From Sipunculus nudus (taxonomy: Eukaryota; Annelida; Sipuncula; Golfingiida; Sipunculidae), in contig CM049309.1 of the NCBI GenBank assembly GCA_026874595.1, forward strand, positions 47,288,079 through 47,352,078: 64,000 bases of DNA, written 5' to 3'. The translations under genes were made by a program, and so were the position numbers. A model generated the notes under the pieces. That model ran no database searches. It was not told the DNA's origin and saw only the letters and a list, made by a program, of their open reading frames with translations. Below are positions 1 through 12,389 of this stretch, in pieces (position 1 is the first letter of the stretch; each line of letters opens with the position of its first letter).

Positions 1-1300
1 TAAAAAAAACTGCAACATCTCAATAACTACAACACTGATGGTCATGATTTGTGGCATACATATTGATCAAGAGGTGTTCCATCAGTTCCTGCAGACTGGT
101 GGCGCCACCTGTATTGTTTCAAATTTTTACAATTTTTTTTTCTCTATTTTTGAGAACTTTAAGAATGTAGTTATCTGTCAACAGGGTACAAATCGTAACG
201 ACTGAACCTAGAATCTTTATTCTTGACACACAGGGAGACCCATGAAAAGTGTCTGTGGAAACCTGAAATTAGGTCTCTGTTACCCATGTCCTTTGAGCTA
301 TGGCACTCCAAAGTACAGCTCAGAATAATGGAAAATTTGATACAAAAGCTGAAAAATCTGAACAACTAATGCAGAAATCACCATAATTGTTTGCATGGAT
401 ATTGATCATTAAGTGTTTCATCAGTTTCTGCAGACTGGTGGCACCATCTGTATTTGTTCGGGTGTTTTTACGAATTTTTTTCTCAATTTTTGAGACTTTT
501 AAAGATATGAACATCTGTTAACAGGGCACAAATCATAAAAACTGGACCAAGAATCTTCATTCTTGACACACAGGAAGACCGATGAAAAGTTTCCATGGAA
601 ACCTGAAATTAGGTCTCTGTTACCCATATCCTTTAAGCTGTATGGCTCCAAAATACCCCCCAGAATAATGAAAAATTTGATACAAAAACTGCAGTATCTC
701 AATAACTACAACACTGATGTTCATTATTTTGGCATACATATTGATCATGAGGTGTTCCATCAGTTTCTGCAAACTGGGTGTGCCACCTCTATTTTTTTTC
801 AAATTTTACGATTTTTTGTCTCTATTTTTTGAGACCTTTAAAGATGTTGTTATCTGTCAACAGGGTACAAATCGTAACAACTGGACCTAGAATCTTCATT
901 CTTGTCATGCAAGGAGACCTGAAATTAGGTCTCTGTTACCCATATCCTTCAAGCTATAGGACTCAGAAGTATCCCTCAGAATAATGGAAAATTTGATACA
1001 AAAGCTGAAGTATCTAAACAACTAATGCAGAGATCACCATGATTCTTTGCATGGACATTGATTATGGAGTGTTTCATCAGTTTCTGCAGACTGGTGGAGC
1101 CACCTGAATGTTTTAAAGTTTACGCATTTTTTCTCTATTTTTGAGATATATAAATACAGACGCAATTTCGGCCTGTTGGTTAATCAGTTTGATGCTTCAG
1201 GTGAATGAGTATATACTACCATTCAGATGATAAAATTTCCTTTTACGAATCTCTTCCCAGTCAGCTGAGCGTCATGACCCATGGGTCACTTGTTATTTAT
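1..1300. repeat. Tandem array of about 330-bp monomers, ending in AGTCAGCTGAGCGTCATGACCC
   Basis: About four monomers repeat with a period near 330 bp. Each has ATTTGATACAAAAGCT, a TTGATCAT block, CAGTTTCTGCAGACTGGTGG, CACAAATCGTAAC and CTGAAATTAGGTCTCTGTTACCC. The array ends at 1259-1297 with a motif holding a 12-bp palindrome, GACCCATGGGTC, then ACTTGTT. The left end lies outside the window. The open frames inside are repeat-derived and not genes. Confidence 0.75.
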
Positions 1301-1674
1301 ACATATCATCTCTTATTTTCCAGATCGGATCTCCGTTACGTTCCTTACCAAGCACGCATCTCGCAATTTAGGAACATGCTGCCACTGTATCACTGATTAT
1401 ATCAACCGTCGCGATGTTATGGCGTTCATCGCCGATCACAGTCCATTGATTGTACGCAGAAATATTGCTATGGATGGAAGGCTTGTGTACATAGAAACAA
1501 TTCATTTGCCCTGGGGAGATGTGGACGTTTGAATCACAAACTAAAGCCCCACTTCCTACTTCTACGACATGGGGCCGATTCACCACGAGATGACAATAAT
1601 GTAACGGAAATTTAAGTTTTCATAGTGATTTTTAACCTCTCAAAAACAAACGAGGATAAAGGTATAGAAGTAAG

Positions 1675-1980
1675 AATACTGTGAAGATTTGTAAATTTGT
1701 TTTAAAGAAAATTTGTATTGTGGTTATTGGTTCCAACTAAAATTGAATAAAATTTTTTTGAAGAAGCTGAATCAAGTTACATTTTCTTTGTAATTTGGAA
1801 CTTCTTTGTAAACAAATGAGGAAGTTTTTGCAGTAAGTAAACCATGTAGATTTGTAAATTTATTTTTAAAAAAATTTGTATTGTAGATATTGGTTGAAAA
1901 ATAACTTTGAACCAAAATGGTTTAAAGAAGCTGAATATATCATACAGTTTCGTAAAATTTAAACATACTGTCAATATAAT
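1675..1980. repeat. Two tandem AT-rich units of about 166 bp
   Basis: AGATTTGTAAATTTGTTTTA...AATTTGTATTGTGGTTATTGG at 1684 recurs as AGATTTGTAAATTTATTTTT...AATTTGTATTGTAGATATTGG at 1850, followed both times by GAAGCTGAAT. Non-coding. Confidence 0.6.
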
Positions 1981-2482
1981 TATTTATGAATTTCCTATTT
2001 TATTATTGGAGGAAGATACTTAGCCTTACACAAATTGATATTAAAAGAATTATCTTATATCAAATTGAGAACTGAATCAATAAAAGGTTTAAACAATACT
2101 TAGAGAATACAGATATTTTTATTCGATTAAGGCGGCCGTCTGTCTGGACTTTAAGAAATGGACGTCGTATTTGACACCATACAAAATGTCGTAATTGTCT
2201 AATTACTCATATCAAATAAGACATATATTATCAGTGTTTTAAACTGGATCATTTTTGTCAAATTAATATAACTAATATCCTCTTCGTTTTGACATTACAA
2301 TAGCTATTGATCACATACATAGTTATCTCACAATACAGTATATTGTTAATCTGTTGGTCTAGGACACACTAGGACAATTTTGGACCATATCAAACGTCAT
2401 CTTCATTTTCATTTTTCAATGGAGATGACATATAAATACTCAGCCTGATTTCAATTCGAGCCCAAGGCCCAGTCAGTGACTC

Positions 2483-2929
2483 TTGAGTCCCATTCTGGGA
2501 AAAGTTATCAAGAGTCCTAGCTTGAATACTCACTGCTTTATCACATTTCAAGATTCAGGACAGCCACGGCCAGTATCAGCATTTTGTTTACAGGACAGCT
2601 GTAATAATGAGTTTTGGTTGCAGATCAGAATGCAGATAAAACAAAATAACCTTAACGTTGAAGGCGTAGCAACATTGAATGATCGTAGGAGCATCGTCCA
2701 TAATTCGCAGATCAATCTTGGGAGATATCGTACCAGTATCTATAGACGCCGTATTGAAATCGTGAACATTCTTGAAGATGTCGTGCTATATCGTGCTGGC
2801 TTCGTGTCACTGCGTAGCAAATCGCACCAGCATCGCACTCCTCGAGGACAAGTTAACAATGTTGGTTGTGTACCCACTCAATCTCCCTGTGAAAATGACA
2901 CTTCTGGGGCTTTATTGTGTTCTTGTTGA
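2483..2929 (+). other. Unrecognised open frame of 148 codons
   Basis: Open from just after a TGA at 2477 to TGA at 2927-2929, beginning TTGAGTCCC, with the first ATG only some 50 codons in (RMQIKQNNLNVEG). The text includes SIVHNSQINLGRYRTSIYRR and RIEIVNILEDVVLYRAGF. No family is recognised, no clear promoter or splice sites are seen, and its use of codons is unremarkable. It could be chance or a piece of the 5' part of the LINE that starts at 3.3 kb. Confidence 0.18.
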
Positions 2930-3269
2930 TAACAGACAGTTTGTGATTTTTTATTTCGCATTGGTGAGTGAAAAGCGTAAAACCACAAGATTTTCTAAAC
3001 ACGCATCCCTATGCAATTAGATGGTTCTGAAATAGAACATTAGTTGAATGAGTATTTGGAGCGAGATGGGCCCTTGATGTTTCATCGAGTAAAAAAAAAA
3101 CATAAAACCAAGATAGCATTTTCAAATTGCTCTATTCGGGCAACAGATTTTGATATTTGAAATAAAAACACAAACCGATACCTTGTCATGTGTCTTTCTT
3201 GGTGACTGACCACCCTCAGGCACTCAGTCCAAATCCTTAACTAATTTGGATTGACATCGTTGTGTACCC

Positions 3270-6020
3270 CGATGGGCAAACGTTCATCGCCACTGTAAAT
3301 CATGTGAGCATACAATTGGTGACTGTCCGTATAGAAGGAAAAGACAGATTAAGTGCTATAGGTGCCAAAAAGTAGTGCATTTATTACGTGATTGCCCAGA
3401 AGATGATAAAACGACTAATGAACAGACAGCACATGATGAACAGAGGCACGGGGATCAGAGGGACTCATCAGTAAGTGATGAAGTGAGAGAGGATGCGGCT
3501 TCGTCTGTTTCTGGAGTCAGTATAGCTGTGCCGACTACGAAGGAAAACCTCTCGTCTCAGAATGATAGAAATTTGGAGGTAATACATTGAATAAAAAAAA
3601 ATCACACAAAAAGAGACAGATAGACTGAGAAAGTTGAGGTCGGGGAAAAGCAGGCACGATTTACCACACCTAGTGCTGAAAAACCGGACAAAAAGGAGAA
3701 GAGCACTGAAGGGAATAGTACTTTGTCACATTGGTTAAAGAAAAAGGGCAATGGGCAAAGTTGAAAATTATTAACATCTATTTATTTCGACTGAATTATG
3801 CGAATGTGGTTTGGAACTATAAATGATCGGAAATGGAAACAATAATTTAGTTATTAACGTAAGAAAACCTGGACGTTGTACTCCTACAAGAAACACTTGT
3901 AGCTGACTCAGATGTGAATTTATCTAAGTTATTTGCAGTTTCGGGTACTAAACAAAGTGAAGGTTAAATAAAAACAGTGTAAACACATCTCCATGTAACA
4001 TTTAAAAATAGTAAAATAATTAATTTAATTCATTTTGCAGAAAATGACAAAGATTATTCTGTGTCAATAACTATGGACCAAATTGAGACAGTGAAAAGAT
4101 ATATTTTTAAAGTCTTTTTGAGATAACAAAGAAATTTTTTTGTATTGACACTTCCAAGGAAACTATGGGCGGTGATATGAACGCGCTTTATGAGAATTCT
4201 TTAGATAACGTTGCCGGAAATCCCATTAAAGAATCCGTAAACTATGCTTTTAAAGATCCTTTGTACCTCTATTCTGTATTCCGATCTGACTTATTACAAA
4301 GAACAACCAATGAGGTGTCATGTACTGCGTACATGTACAACCGTCATGAAATGGACCTGCAATCACCAGTGTACAAGGTATATAAAATGGGTGATAGAAC
4401 ACATCCCTGAGGAGTTCCTGTATCCTGTTTGAATATACCTTGAACTTACATTCTTTAACATTGCAAACTGTCTTCCTTTTGCTAAAAAACTATGTATCCG
4501 GCATATAATGAATGGATTGACATTCATATTCGTTAATTTCCGCAGAAGCACATGTGGTTTTATGGTATTAAAAGCACTCGAGAAGTCTATAAATAAGATC
4601 TTAGCAAACTTGCTATTTCCCTTGCTGTTTGGTGCATCAGGATATTTCAGAATGTCATGAGTGATGAGAATTGTCGGATCTTTGAAACTCCGATTAGCAG
4701 CATTACAAACTGTCTGGGATCTTGGTGCTGCTATATCTGTTTACATAATTCAGTTTTTATAAGTTTTTCGAAACATTTCATAACGACAGCAGAGAGTGCC
4801 ACTGGTGTAAAATCATTATATACTTGTAGGGTTTCGTAAATTTATTTCAGATATATCAGGGCCGCGTCTATTAGAGACAGATTTTTAACCTATGTGAAGG
4901 GTTTTTCTATAGACGAATGTTCCGAAATAGTTATCAGATTACAACTAAACCCGAGTCGAGGCGTAGACGGGCTTTTTCCAGAGTTTTTTAAGCCTTCTCG
5001 GGTTCTATTGAAGAATTGGTGGTTAAATCATTGAAACACGCGATGATAGAAGGACAGCTATGCTTGAACCAGATAAGGAGAGTTGTGGTATTATTGCCAA
5101 ACACTAATACCCCTAAAAATTGTATGGAGAATCTTCGCCCAGTTTCTCTCACATTTTTTAATTACAAAATAGCAGCAGCTGCCGTAACGAATAGATCGGA
5201 AAAAAAGTAATTAATTAAATTGTACATCCAGACCAGACAGCTTATAACAAAGGTAGGGGAATATTCCAGAATCTACGGTTTGTCGATGATGTAAAAACAT
5301 ATACTGAGCGAAATGATATGCCAGGGGCAATAAACGCATTTTGACCTTGTCAAAATTGTATTGAGAGGAAGTTCTTGAAGTCTCCAAAAGAGTTGTGTCA
5401 TAAATTGCTGAAGGATGATAGACAGATTCAGACTAGAAAGAGGAGTGAGACAGTGATGTCCCCTAAGCGCTCTGTTATTAATAATAGCAACAAAATTATT
5501 GTGTGGCAAATTTAGACATCCGAAATATAAAAGACCTCTGTAGGTATGTTTTAAGAAGTATGCAGATGATGTAACTGTTTTCTTAGAAAACCAAGATGAT
5601 ATGGTGATACCACTAGAAATGGTAACTAACTTCACAAGGTTGTCTGTATTAAAGTTGAATAGAGATAAATCCGAGCCCATGTGGGTTGGAAAATCGAGAA
5701 TATACAATGTTAATGATATTCTTGGAATAAATGGTGAAATGATACCTGATGCCGATATTGAAAGAAGTAGGTTTATCAGCACGAATAATGTTTGAATACA
5801 ATGCTATAAGACTTCCGGTAAAACATGTGAATAAGTGTGTTTTAAACTCTATATTGGAGAATATCTTTAGACATAATAAGGAAATCACTTATATATATAA
5901 TTCAGATATAGAGCCACTTTGTAAAAAAAGTGGATGGAATATATTTTCTAAGTTTACAACTGCTCTTCCTAAAAAATTAGAGTTATTGTCATTTGCCATA
6001 TGCTTAATTAACTACAATTA
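3270..6020 (+). pseudogene. Degenerate L1/Tx1-like non-LTR retrotransposon (ORF1 zinc knuckle, endonuclease, RT)
   Basis: Several broken plus-strand frames together follow a LINE order. ORF1 has a CCHC zinc knuckle (C-X2-C-X4-H-X4-C at 3354-3395) followed by an acidic, polar tail to 3590. ORF2 has an AP-endonuclease start (ENLDVVLLQET, from 3863) and the GGDMN motif at 4168. Reverse transcriptase follows: NPSRGVDGLFPEFFK (about 4953), NLRPVSL (about 5133), HPDQTAYNKGRG (about 5224), the catalytic YADD at 5559-5570, and LKLNRDKSEPMWVGK after it. The GGDMN and RPVSL...DQT spacing resembles L1/Tx1-type ORF2. Many stops and frameshifts mean it is dead. A block of opposite-strand LINE (4.40-4.85 kb) splits ORF2. 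The exact ends are not visible; the 3' end seems to stop near 6020. Confidence 0.75.
4400..4855 (-). pseudogene. CR1/Rex-like RT fragment inserted in reverse within the L1/Tx1-like LINE
   Basis: On the minus strand from about 4850 downward the frames read NDFTPVALSAVVMKCFEKL, then a divergent stretch, then SFKDPTILITHDILKY, AKILFIDFSSAFNTIKPHVL and LTNMNVNPFIICRIHSFLAK, ending near QTGYRNSSG. These are fingers and palm motifs of CR1/Rex-type reverse transcriptases; FIDFSSAFNTI carries the first catalytic Asp. The rest of the RT, including its YxDD box, is absent. It separates the endonuclease part from the RT part of the surrounding plus-strand LINE, so it is a nested 5'- and 3'-truncated insertion. 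Confidence 0.75.
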
Positions 6021-6737
6021 AAAAATGTTGATGGGGTTTTAGTGTTATAAATATTGTAAAAATGAAAGTAAATGAACGAGGCTAGAGACCCTTGAGAGGA
6101 ACCATGTGACTTGCCATAAGATTCAAAAGAATTGTGAATTAAATGTTGGGAAGAGTTTTCATCTGATGGTTGGGCTTTAATCCCTCATTCGGTTCGTTGT
6201 AAAAGTGAATATATTTCAGTTATATATTCATAAACTGTTGGAAGAATATAGATGAAAAATTAGACATCGATTGGTTTTGCATCGTCAAGTAACAATATGG
6301 GGATGGTGATGTGATTCAAAATGCAGGTTCTTATGGTGAACTCGCAGACTCCAAACTGGGTTTTTATTTTTTTATGTTATCTGCTTTATTATCTTATATA
6401 ATCTTTAGATATCAAATATGGACTAGATAATTAGACATATTACTAAATTTTGAAACTAACATAAATGTATAACTGGATTGGGAATACGTACTTCAAATTT
6501 ACCGTGGAATAACTGTTTATATTGGGTTCCACCTTGGTCCTTCAAGATTCTGAAAACCACATTGCAAGTAAATGTATTGATATTGTTTCTGCTGCAATAA
6601 ATGATGAGAATATACTTTTCTAAATCGCATACAGATTGGACTATTTTATTATATTTAATACATGGTTTTAAGATTAGGAATACATTCTGATTTGGATTAC
6701 ATTTTGATATGCAAAACCGAAATCGTTTTAATTCAGG

Positions 6738-6743
6738 TTTATT
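6738..6743 (-). terminator. Polyadenylation signal of trypsin A
   Basis: AATAAA on the minus strand, about 35 nt past the TAA stop of trypsin A, implying a very short 3' UTR. Confidence 0.65.
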
Positions 6744-6777
6744 CACTCAAGAATAAGAGTAGTCCCGGACATATTCA

Positions 6778-9700
6778 TTAGCTGTAGACGTAGCCATCAA
6801 CCCAGCTCTTGTAGAAGCTGACGCGAGTGTAGACGCCAGGGGTGCTGCTGGCACAGCCGTAGCCCCAAGACACCAAACCGACCGCGTAAAAGCGGGAGCT
6901 GACCTTAACAGCAAGGGGGCCGCCGGAATCTCCCTGCCAAATATTAAGACCCTTTATATAACAACAACAATCATATCCTATATTTACCAATAGAGACCAT
7001 ATAAAACATCGTTTATCATCATAGAGTATATATCATCACAACAAAGATCACTAGGGTTCGTAAGGTAATCGTTCATTATGATTTAAATAATATGTTTTCA
7101 GTTTAAAAGCGCAATCATTTTGGCGAGGACATTTTTAATTTACTGCTGTTTATTCATACCACGTACATACAGAGTAATTTGATACAATCATCATGAAAAT
7201 ATTATGATTAATATTTTTTGTGACCTGAACAGAAAATGAGATGAAATGTATTATTAAAAGGAATGTCATTATAAGCTTATTGCAGTCAAGTATAATCCTT
7301 TTGCAGTAATTTTCTTGCTGTAGACAGCGGTACCCCCTGGTGGCCTTACCTGACAACTGTCCTTTATATTTGATCCAGCATAACCGGCGCACATCATTCC
7401 GCTGTAAATTGGACTGATTGCCGAGCGGCAGGCAGTGTCAGACATAATTGGGACGTCGGTGTATCGCAGTTCATTCGTGCCAGGACCACCTTTAAAAACA
7501 TGAACCGTCAAACCTTAATTGCAGTCTGCTACTTTAAGTTATACTAAATGTGCATGCACTGACTACTAGATATTATAACCAGTTGGTGTCCTACCTACAG
7601 CATATGCTACGTTCGAGCATCTACTAATCAGAATCTTACTGAAAAGATTCCTGTCGATAAAGCTGAAGGTCAAAACATTTGTTCTATAGACGAATTTTTG
7701 TTGTTATGATTTGTTGCATATAAACAACACAAAAGTTTATCCATTTGCAATACCTTTAAGAATTCGTTTACAGAAGTGTCACATATTAGTATCATTACCG
7801 CAGACCTGCCCCTCACTGCAAAAATATAAATGATAAAAGAAGCGGTGAATCCTTAAACCTGGCTGTGGCCTTGCCAATGTTACACTCTTAGACACTAAAG
7901 TTTAAAGAAAGCCTACAGGATAATTTGAAAAATGTTGTTACTCTAAGAAAACGATTTAGTTCCTTTTAGTTTAACCGCTAAAACGTTATGCCGTCATACA
8001 TGATCTGGTTACTTCTTAGTTTTGTATAACATTTGTGGTAACAACTTTTGAGCAGTCCCCGTCCTGATGGAACTGTCTCGGCTGCCAACATTTTGTTAAC
8101 TAGACAGAATTTTGTAAATTTAATATGTTGATAGCTGTTCTTGGTTTCACAGTTGAACAATCTAATGTGTAACTCATGCTTTTAACAAAGAAATTATACT
8201 TCAGGTCAATTACCCAAATCCCAATCGGACTTGACATGGAATGTATTTCGTTGAGCTCACATTAATTTACTGCTTTTTTTCTGTCATTGACCAGAATGAG
8301 GATGACATAATCTAAAACGGGCTGATATATGACCAAAACAACATAAAACATCACCATATAAATTGAATGATTTCATAGTCAAAGGCATCGCTTATTTACA
8401 TGCGGGTTTTATGGGATTCCTGATTCTTGCAGGACCTAATCTTATGAATGTTCAGTTACTGTTTCATTGAAAGCTGTTGTTTTTGAAACCAGGATGTTAT
8501 ATTTGTATAGGAGTTTTGTTCATACTGGTGAGTCTGCAACAATCCGTTATTTAATAGTCTTACGGCATACACAAATTTAGCATATTGTATTACCGCAAGG
8601 CCAGTGTCTGTGTTCTTTCTAGTTATTTCCCTTTGTGTTTGGCTGGGCTTACCTGAGTACGTAGATCCCCAGCCGCTGACGATGGCCGTACTTCCGGCGT
8701 AGCTAGAGGTAGTCGGCTCGCAAGCTGGACGACGGTCGTTGTGGATGCTGACGCCGTTGCTGAATCGGATCACGGCGATGTCATTGGCCAGCGTGGAAGA
8801 ACTGTATGACGGGTGGTTGACATAGTAACTGACACCATGGAGGGTTCGGGTTGAGGGTGGGCTGCTACGAAGGTGCTCTCCAGCTGCAACGTCCAGCGAG
8901 CTTGCACTCCTGTTTCACGAAAGGTTTTCTTTATTCCTCGAGTATGATATGTAATGGTATATAACTCCCCCCCTCCCCCCCCTCCTCCCAATCCTCAATT
9001 ATCTCCGAGACATACACAACAACACCTATAATTTAAACATTATAATTATAACCTCATGAAAAAGGGCAACATCAGCATTCGTCAGCAAGCTACTTACTGG
9101 CCTGAGGTACAGTGAGCGGCTGTCAGTGCCCAGTTGGAATTGACCAGGACGGCGCCGCACATGTGGCTGCTGAATCTTCGGAGGGATAACTAAAAGTACC
9201 ATTTATAAATACATTACCTTTTTTAAAATCTGGTTGAAGGCTCAAAGCCTCTAGCTATGAATGGAAGCCCAAAATAAAAACACATAATGAATTTATAAAG
9301 TGACACCAAAATCGTTTAATTTGATCAAAAAATAGTACAAGGTCTTCGTAGAATATGAGTACTTATATCGGGCAGGGTAATTCTTTTGATAGAGATAATT
9401 TCATATTTTGTATGAACGACTCTCTTATCTTTACTTCGTTTTCTCTTAAATATCAAGTTACACAGTTTCGCTTCTATAAACATTTTATGCTGATTTAATG
9501 GTATATAGATGATGAAGATGTAATTAGAAGAAATGCAAGTTTCTGCTAAATGAAGTGACCTCTGACCTGGTAGGGATACTCTCCCTGTCGCGCTGGTGCA
9601 CCTCCTACAATCCTCTCTAACACAGGCGTTCCAGCATCGATATACTTACTGGTACCACAGTTGGCTATATAATGCAAAATAAATATCTTTTCAGAATGTC

Positions 9701-11729
9701 GGAGACATCGAGACTGTCACTGCAACGATGGGCATCATCAGTTAGAAGAAGAAATGAATTTTATGTAGTAGGAAACATATTTTATTGTATTAAATGAGAA
9801 AGTATAATAGTTTTCTCTATGTAAGTATATGTGAATAACACTTTTAATACTAGAAATTTGATGGTGCATTGGTCTGAACCTTTAACTGATAGTCAACTAA
9901 AGACACAGCGACCCGACGGAGCTCATATCGACTGATCAGGTTTCCTCCAGTTTTCTGGATACCTATTTTCCCAGGCGTTATGAAGAATCTGACTAATCAT
10001 ATAAAGGCTTCTATAGCTGATGGGTTTCCCGTGCATGCTTCTGGTTGATATGGTATGTGAACAATTTTGATTTTTCATGGTTTTTTTCACATAGATTTTT
10101 GTGTACTTTTCACGGTTGGATCCAGGATTTAGGAACATGAGAGGTCCAACCCAGGAGAACTAAGGACAAAACCTCAAAGAATGGTTCCAAGACCCTCAAT
10201 TGAGAGGGGGGGGGGGGACAGGTCACCAAAATTGGCCCGAAACCCTTAGTAGAAGATTGCTGAATAAAGGGATGGGGGTTAGGGGGCTGGACCCCTCCAC
10301 TGGATTTGCTTCTTCTGTTCATTACTATTGTAACAATGGATTTGATTTGCCGTTATGATTTTAAAGTTTAAAGTATATAACGTTTCTGAATGACAATCGC
10401 CCTCGGATTGTACGAAACTTTTTCCAAGAATTAATTATATTTTTAAATAAACATGAAGAGGAGTATTTAGAGGCCATGCCAGAATATAAAGTGAAACCTT
10501 GAAATAAGGCAAACCACCGGGACCTTGATCAGATGGTAGCATTTTCGAGGTGTTCGTCTAAGTTGGGTCTGATAAAAAGAGCTAAAACGAATTAGGACCA
10601 AGAAAAAGTTGTCGTTGGGCGAGGTTGACCCGCCTCCTCAAAGCCCTGATTATAACAGGATGGACTATATCATTTTGATTCATAAAGGAAAATGTTTACC
10701 GAGGAATTAGTTTAAACTTTGATGAAGAGAGACAAACATGATACTTTCGTCGTTAAAAGAAGTCCCTAGAAAACATCTCTGCATGTTGAAAACATAGAGC
10801 ACAGGTTGAAATCAGTAAGTTGTTCACTGATCGTGTGCCATTGAATTTGGTTATCCTCATATTATATGCATTTCTCTGATTTCTTTGATATTTTAAAGGT
10901 TAGTAGATGATTCCTCAATGTTACACAATGAGAAATTTTACTAACGCAAATTAGCAAATTAGCGTCATATCGACCAGATTACTAGCGCCAGAGTGTCATT
11001 ACAACTATGTCTGAGGACACATTAATAAAGATGCAAATATTTTCGTTATTTCTGACAATGCTTCTTGGCCTACAGGTAAACTGTCAATCAACATAAACCA
11101 GACCAGTCGTTAGCATTTTTTGTGTACTTTCTAATAATACCAAACATGAGCGAGAAAAGTTCCGTTTTAACCCAGCACATTGGCAAACCCTTTGGCGTGT
11201 TTGTTGAATTATGACCGCATGAACACAAGCATAGCTCGCACGGGTTACAGGACGCAGGCAGCTTGCAGGCGATACAGGAAATGACCCGTGTCCATGGAGA
11301 CGGTGTTTCAGTTTGGGCTGTGAGCTCACATGTATACTATTGTGTAAATTCATTATTTTTAGCAAAATATTGAGATTATAGGCCGTTTATCACGATATTA
11401 ATGCAAACTGATGCAAGACCACTGCGATACATTCCTAGATTTAACTTGTATCACGACTCGAGTAGGCTTACCAGCCCAATAATCCGATTGCATACTGAGT
11501 CGGGTTGTCACGGCTAGTAGCAAATCTGACCGAATTTCCCAGTATCCTAGGTTCCCCAGCTACTTAAGCGAGTTATACAGTAAACCTTCGCTACATTCAA
11601 CGCTGTCGTCTTTGTAAAAAGCTATACCTCTCTGTTCAAATCTAAGTTAATATAGCTAAGTCTTTACTTACTGATCCAGGCCTGGGCGCCTGCAGCAAAA
11701 AGAGCTACTGCCAGAAAAAGACAGTTCAT
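6778..11729 (-). CDS. Trypsin-like serine protease A, six exons
   Basis: Secreted digestive-type trypsin (S1 family), 266 aa, cleaving after Lys/Arg. Exons in transcript order: 11672-11729, 9567-9664, 9098-9189, 8653-8909, 7350-7489, 6778-6933. All introns are GT-AG, phases 1,0,2,1,0, total 801 nt with the TAA stop. Residues 1-17 or so form a signal peptide (MNCLFLAVALFAAGAQA). A short propeptide with Cys22 ends at Arg37, followed by the mature N-terminus IVGG (38-41). The triad is His78 (TAAHC), Asp126 (NDIAV) and Ser218 (GDSGGP). Asp212 in KDSCQGDSGGP occupies the S1 pocket and, with SWGYGC and GVYT, gives trypsin specificity. Length is normal and no residue is missing, so it looks functional. 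Neighbours: TATA box just upstream, AATAAA just downstream, and paralogue B 17 kb away in the same orientation. Splice sites were read from sequence and not tested with RNA. The family call is firm. Confidence 0.93.
10118..10325. repeat. GGATCCAGGATTTAGG...CCCCTCCACTGGAT repeat, copy 1 (intron 1 of trypsin A)
   Basis: A 200-bp non-coding element with near-inverted ends around GGATCC(A)G and CTGGAT, and a central poly-G run (10205-10218). Copies lie at 31793-31985 (the same place in trypsin B, so older than the duplication), 50640-50845, and as a partial at 16450-16520. It looks like a MITE. Confidence 0.55.
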
Positions 11730-11774
11730 GATCCTTCTTTCTTTCGAAGTCCACACTACGACCTCATAGCGGGG

Positions 11775-11797
11775 CTTTATATACACCTTTTCTTATC
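11775..11797 (-). promoter_or_regulatory. Core promoter of trypsin A: TATA box with upstream GATA site
   Basis: Read on the minus strand, TATATAAAG lies at 11783-11775, about 46 bp before the ATG, so transcription probably starts near 11750 with a very short 5' leader. Just upstream, TGATAAG (GATA-factor consensus, complement of 11792-11797) is kept at the equivalent place in gene B. GATA factors commonly drive gut genes; that this one does is inference. Confidence 0.7.
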
Positions 11798-12389
11798 AGG
11801 GTTAAGAAATTACCATCTGGGAGGGTCCAAGATAAAATACAATAAATTTAACCTTTGGTTTTTTAAGGCACACACATGCCTGCACCTGATAGTTGGGTAA
11901 ATATCTCATCATATGTTCTGTTTCACATAACCACTCCCCAGGGTCGGCCAATATCTCCCGGACTTAAATGTATTGTTACAAGACATCCTTACAAAATTAA
12001 ACATTACAATTTTAGGTAAAACAATAAAGATATAATTTAAAGCACTTAAGGTTTTCCTCGAAACATTTAAAGCCGGTTATGATTTTTTATTTAAGGGTGG
12101 AGACATTTACATAAATCGTATGTAAATTTGCCTGATTTGTGAATCTGGAACAAACACCGGCGGTCCTGCTAAATTGTATAATTATTTTTTCCGTATTGTA
12201 CACAATAATGAACACCAAAAACATTTCCTATGTTTTTTTCAATTAAATTTTCTATTATATGAATATCTCATAAATGTACATGTCAGTTAATTGTATAAAA
12301 TATGTGTAACTCATGGAGGACCATCCCGGATATTCAATGAGCAAAAATCATCTTACTAGGTGTGATAATTGGTATAATTATAATTTTAT

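Larger units (their letters stand above)
1300..3270. other. AT-rich DNA with no recognisable gene
   Basis: Apart from the two 166-bp units (1675-1980) and the 148-codon frame at 2483, I see nothing with coding or mobile-element signature. A NotI-like GCGGCCG and short AT runs only. Confidence 0.4.

Noticed and set aside
563-832. 89-codon frame in the first kilobase
   Set aside because: It is one unit of the 330-bp dispersed repeat; sister units have stops at other places.
8770-8991. Alternative frame over trypsin A exon 4 ([10 protein letters not shown]...)
   Set aside because: It is out of frame with the catalytic NDIAV and SGWGS motifs; the proper frame joins exons 3 and 5 exactly.
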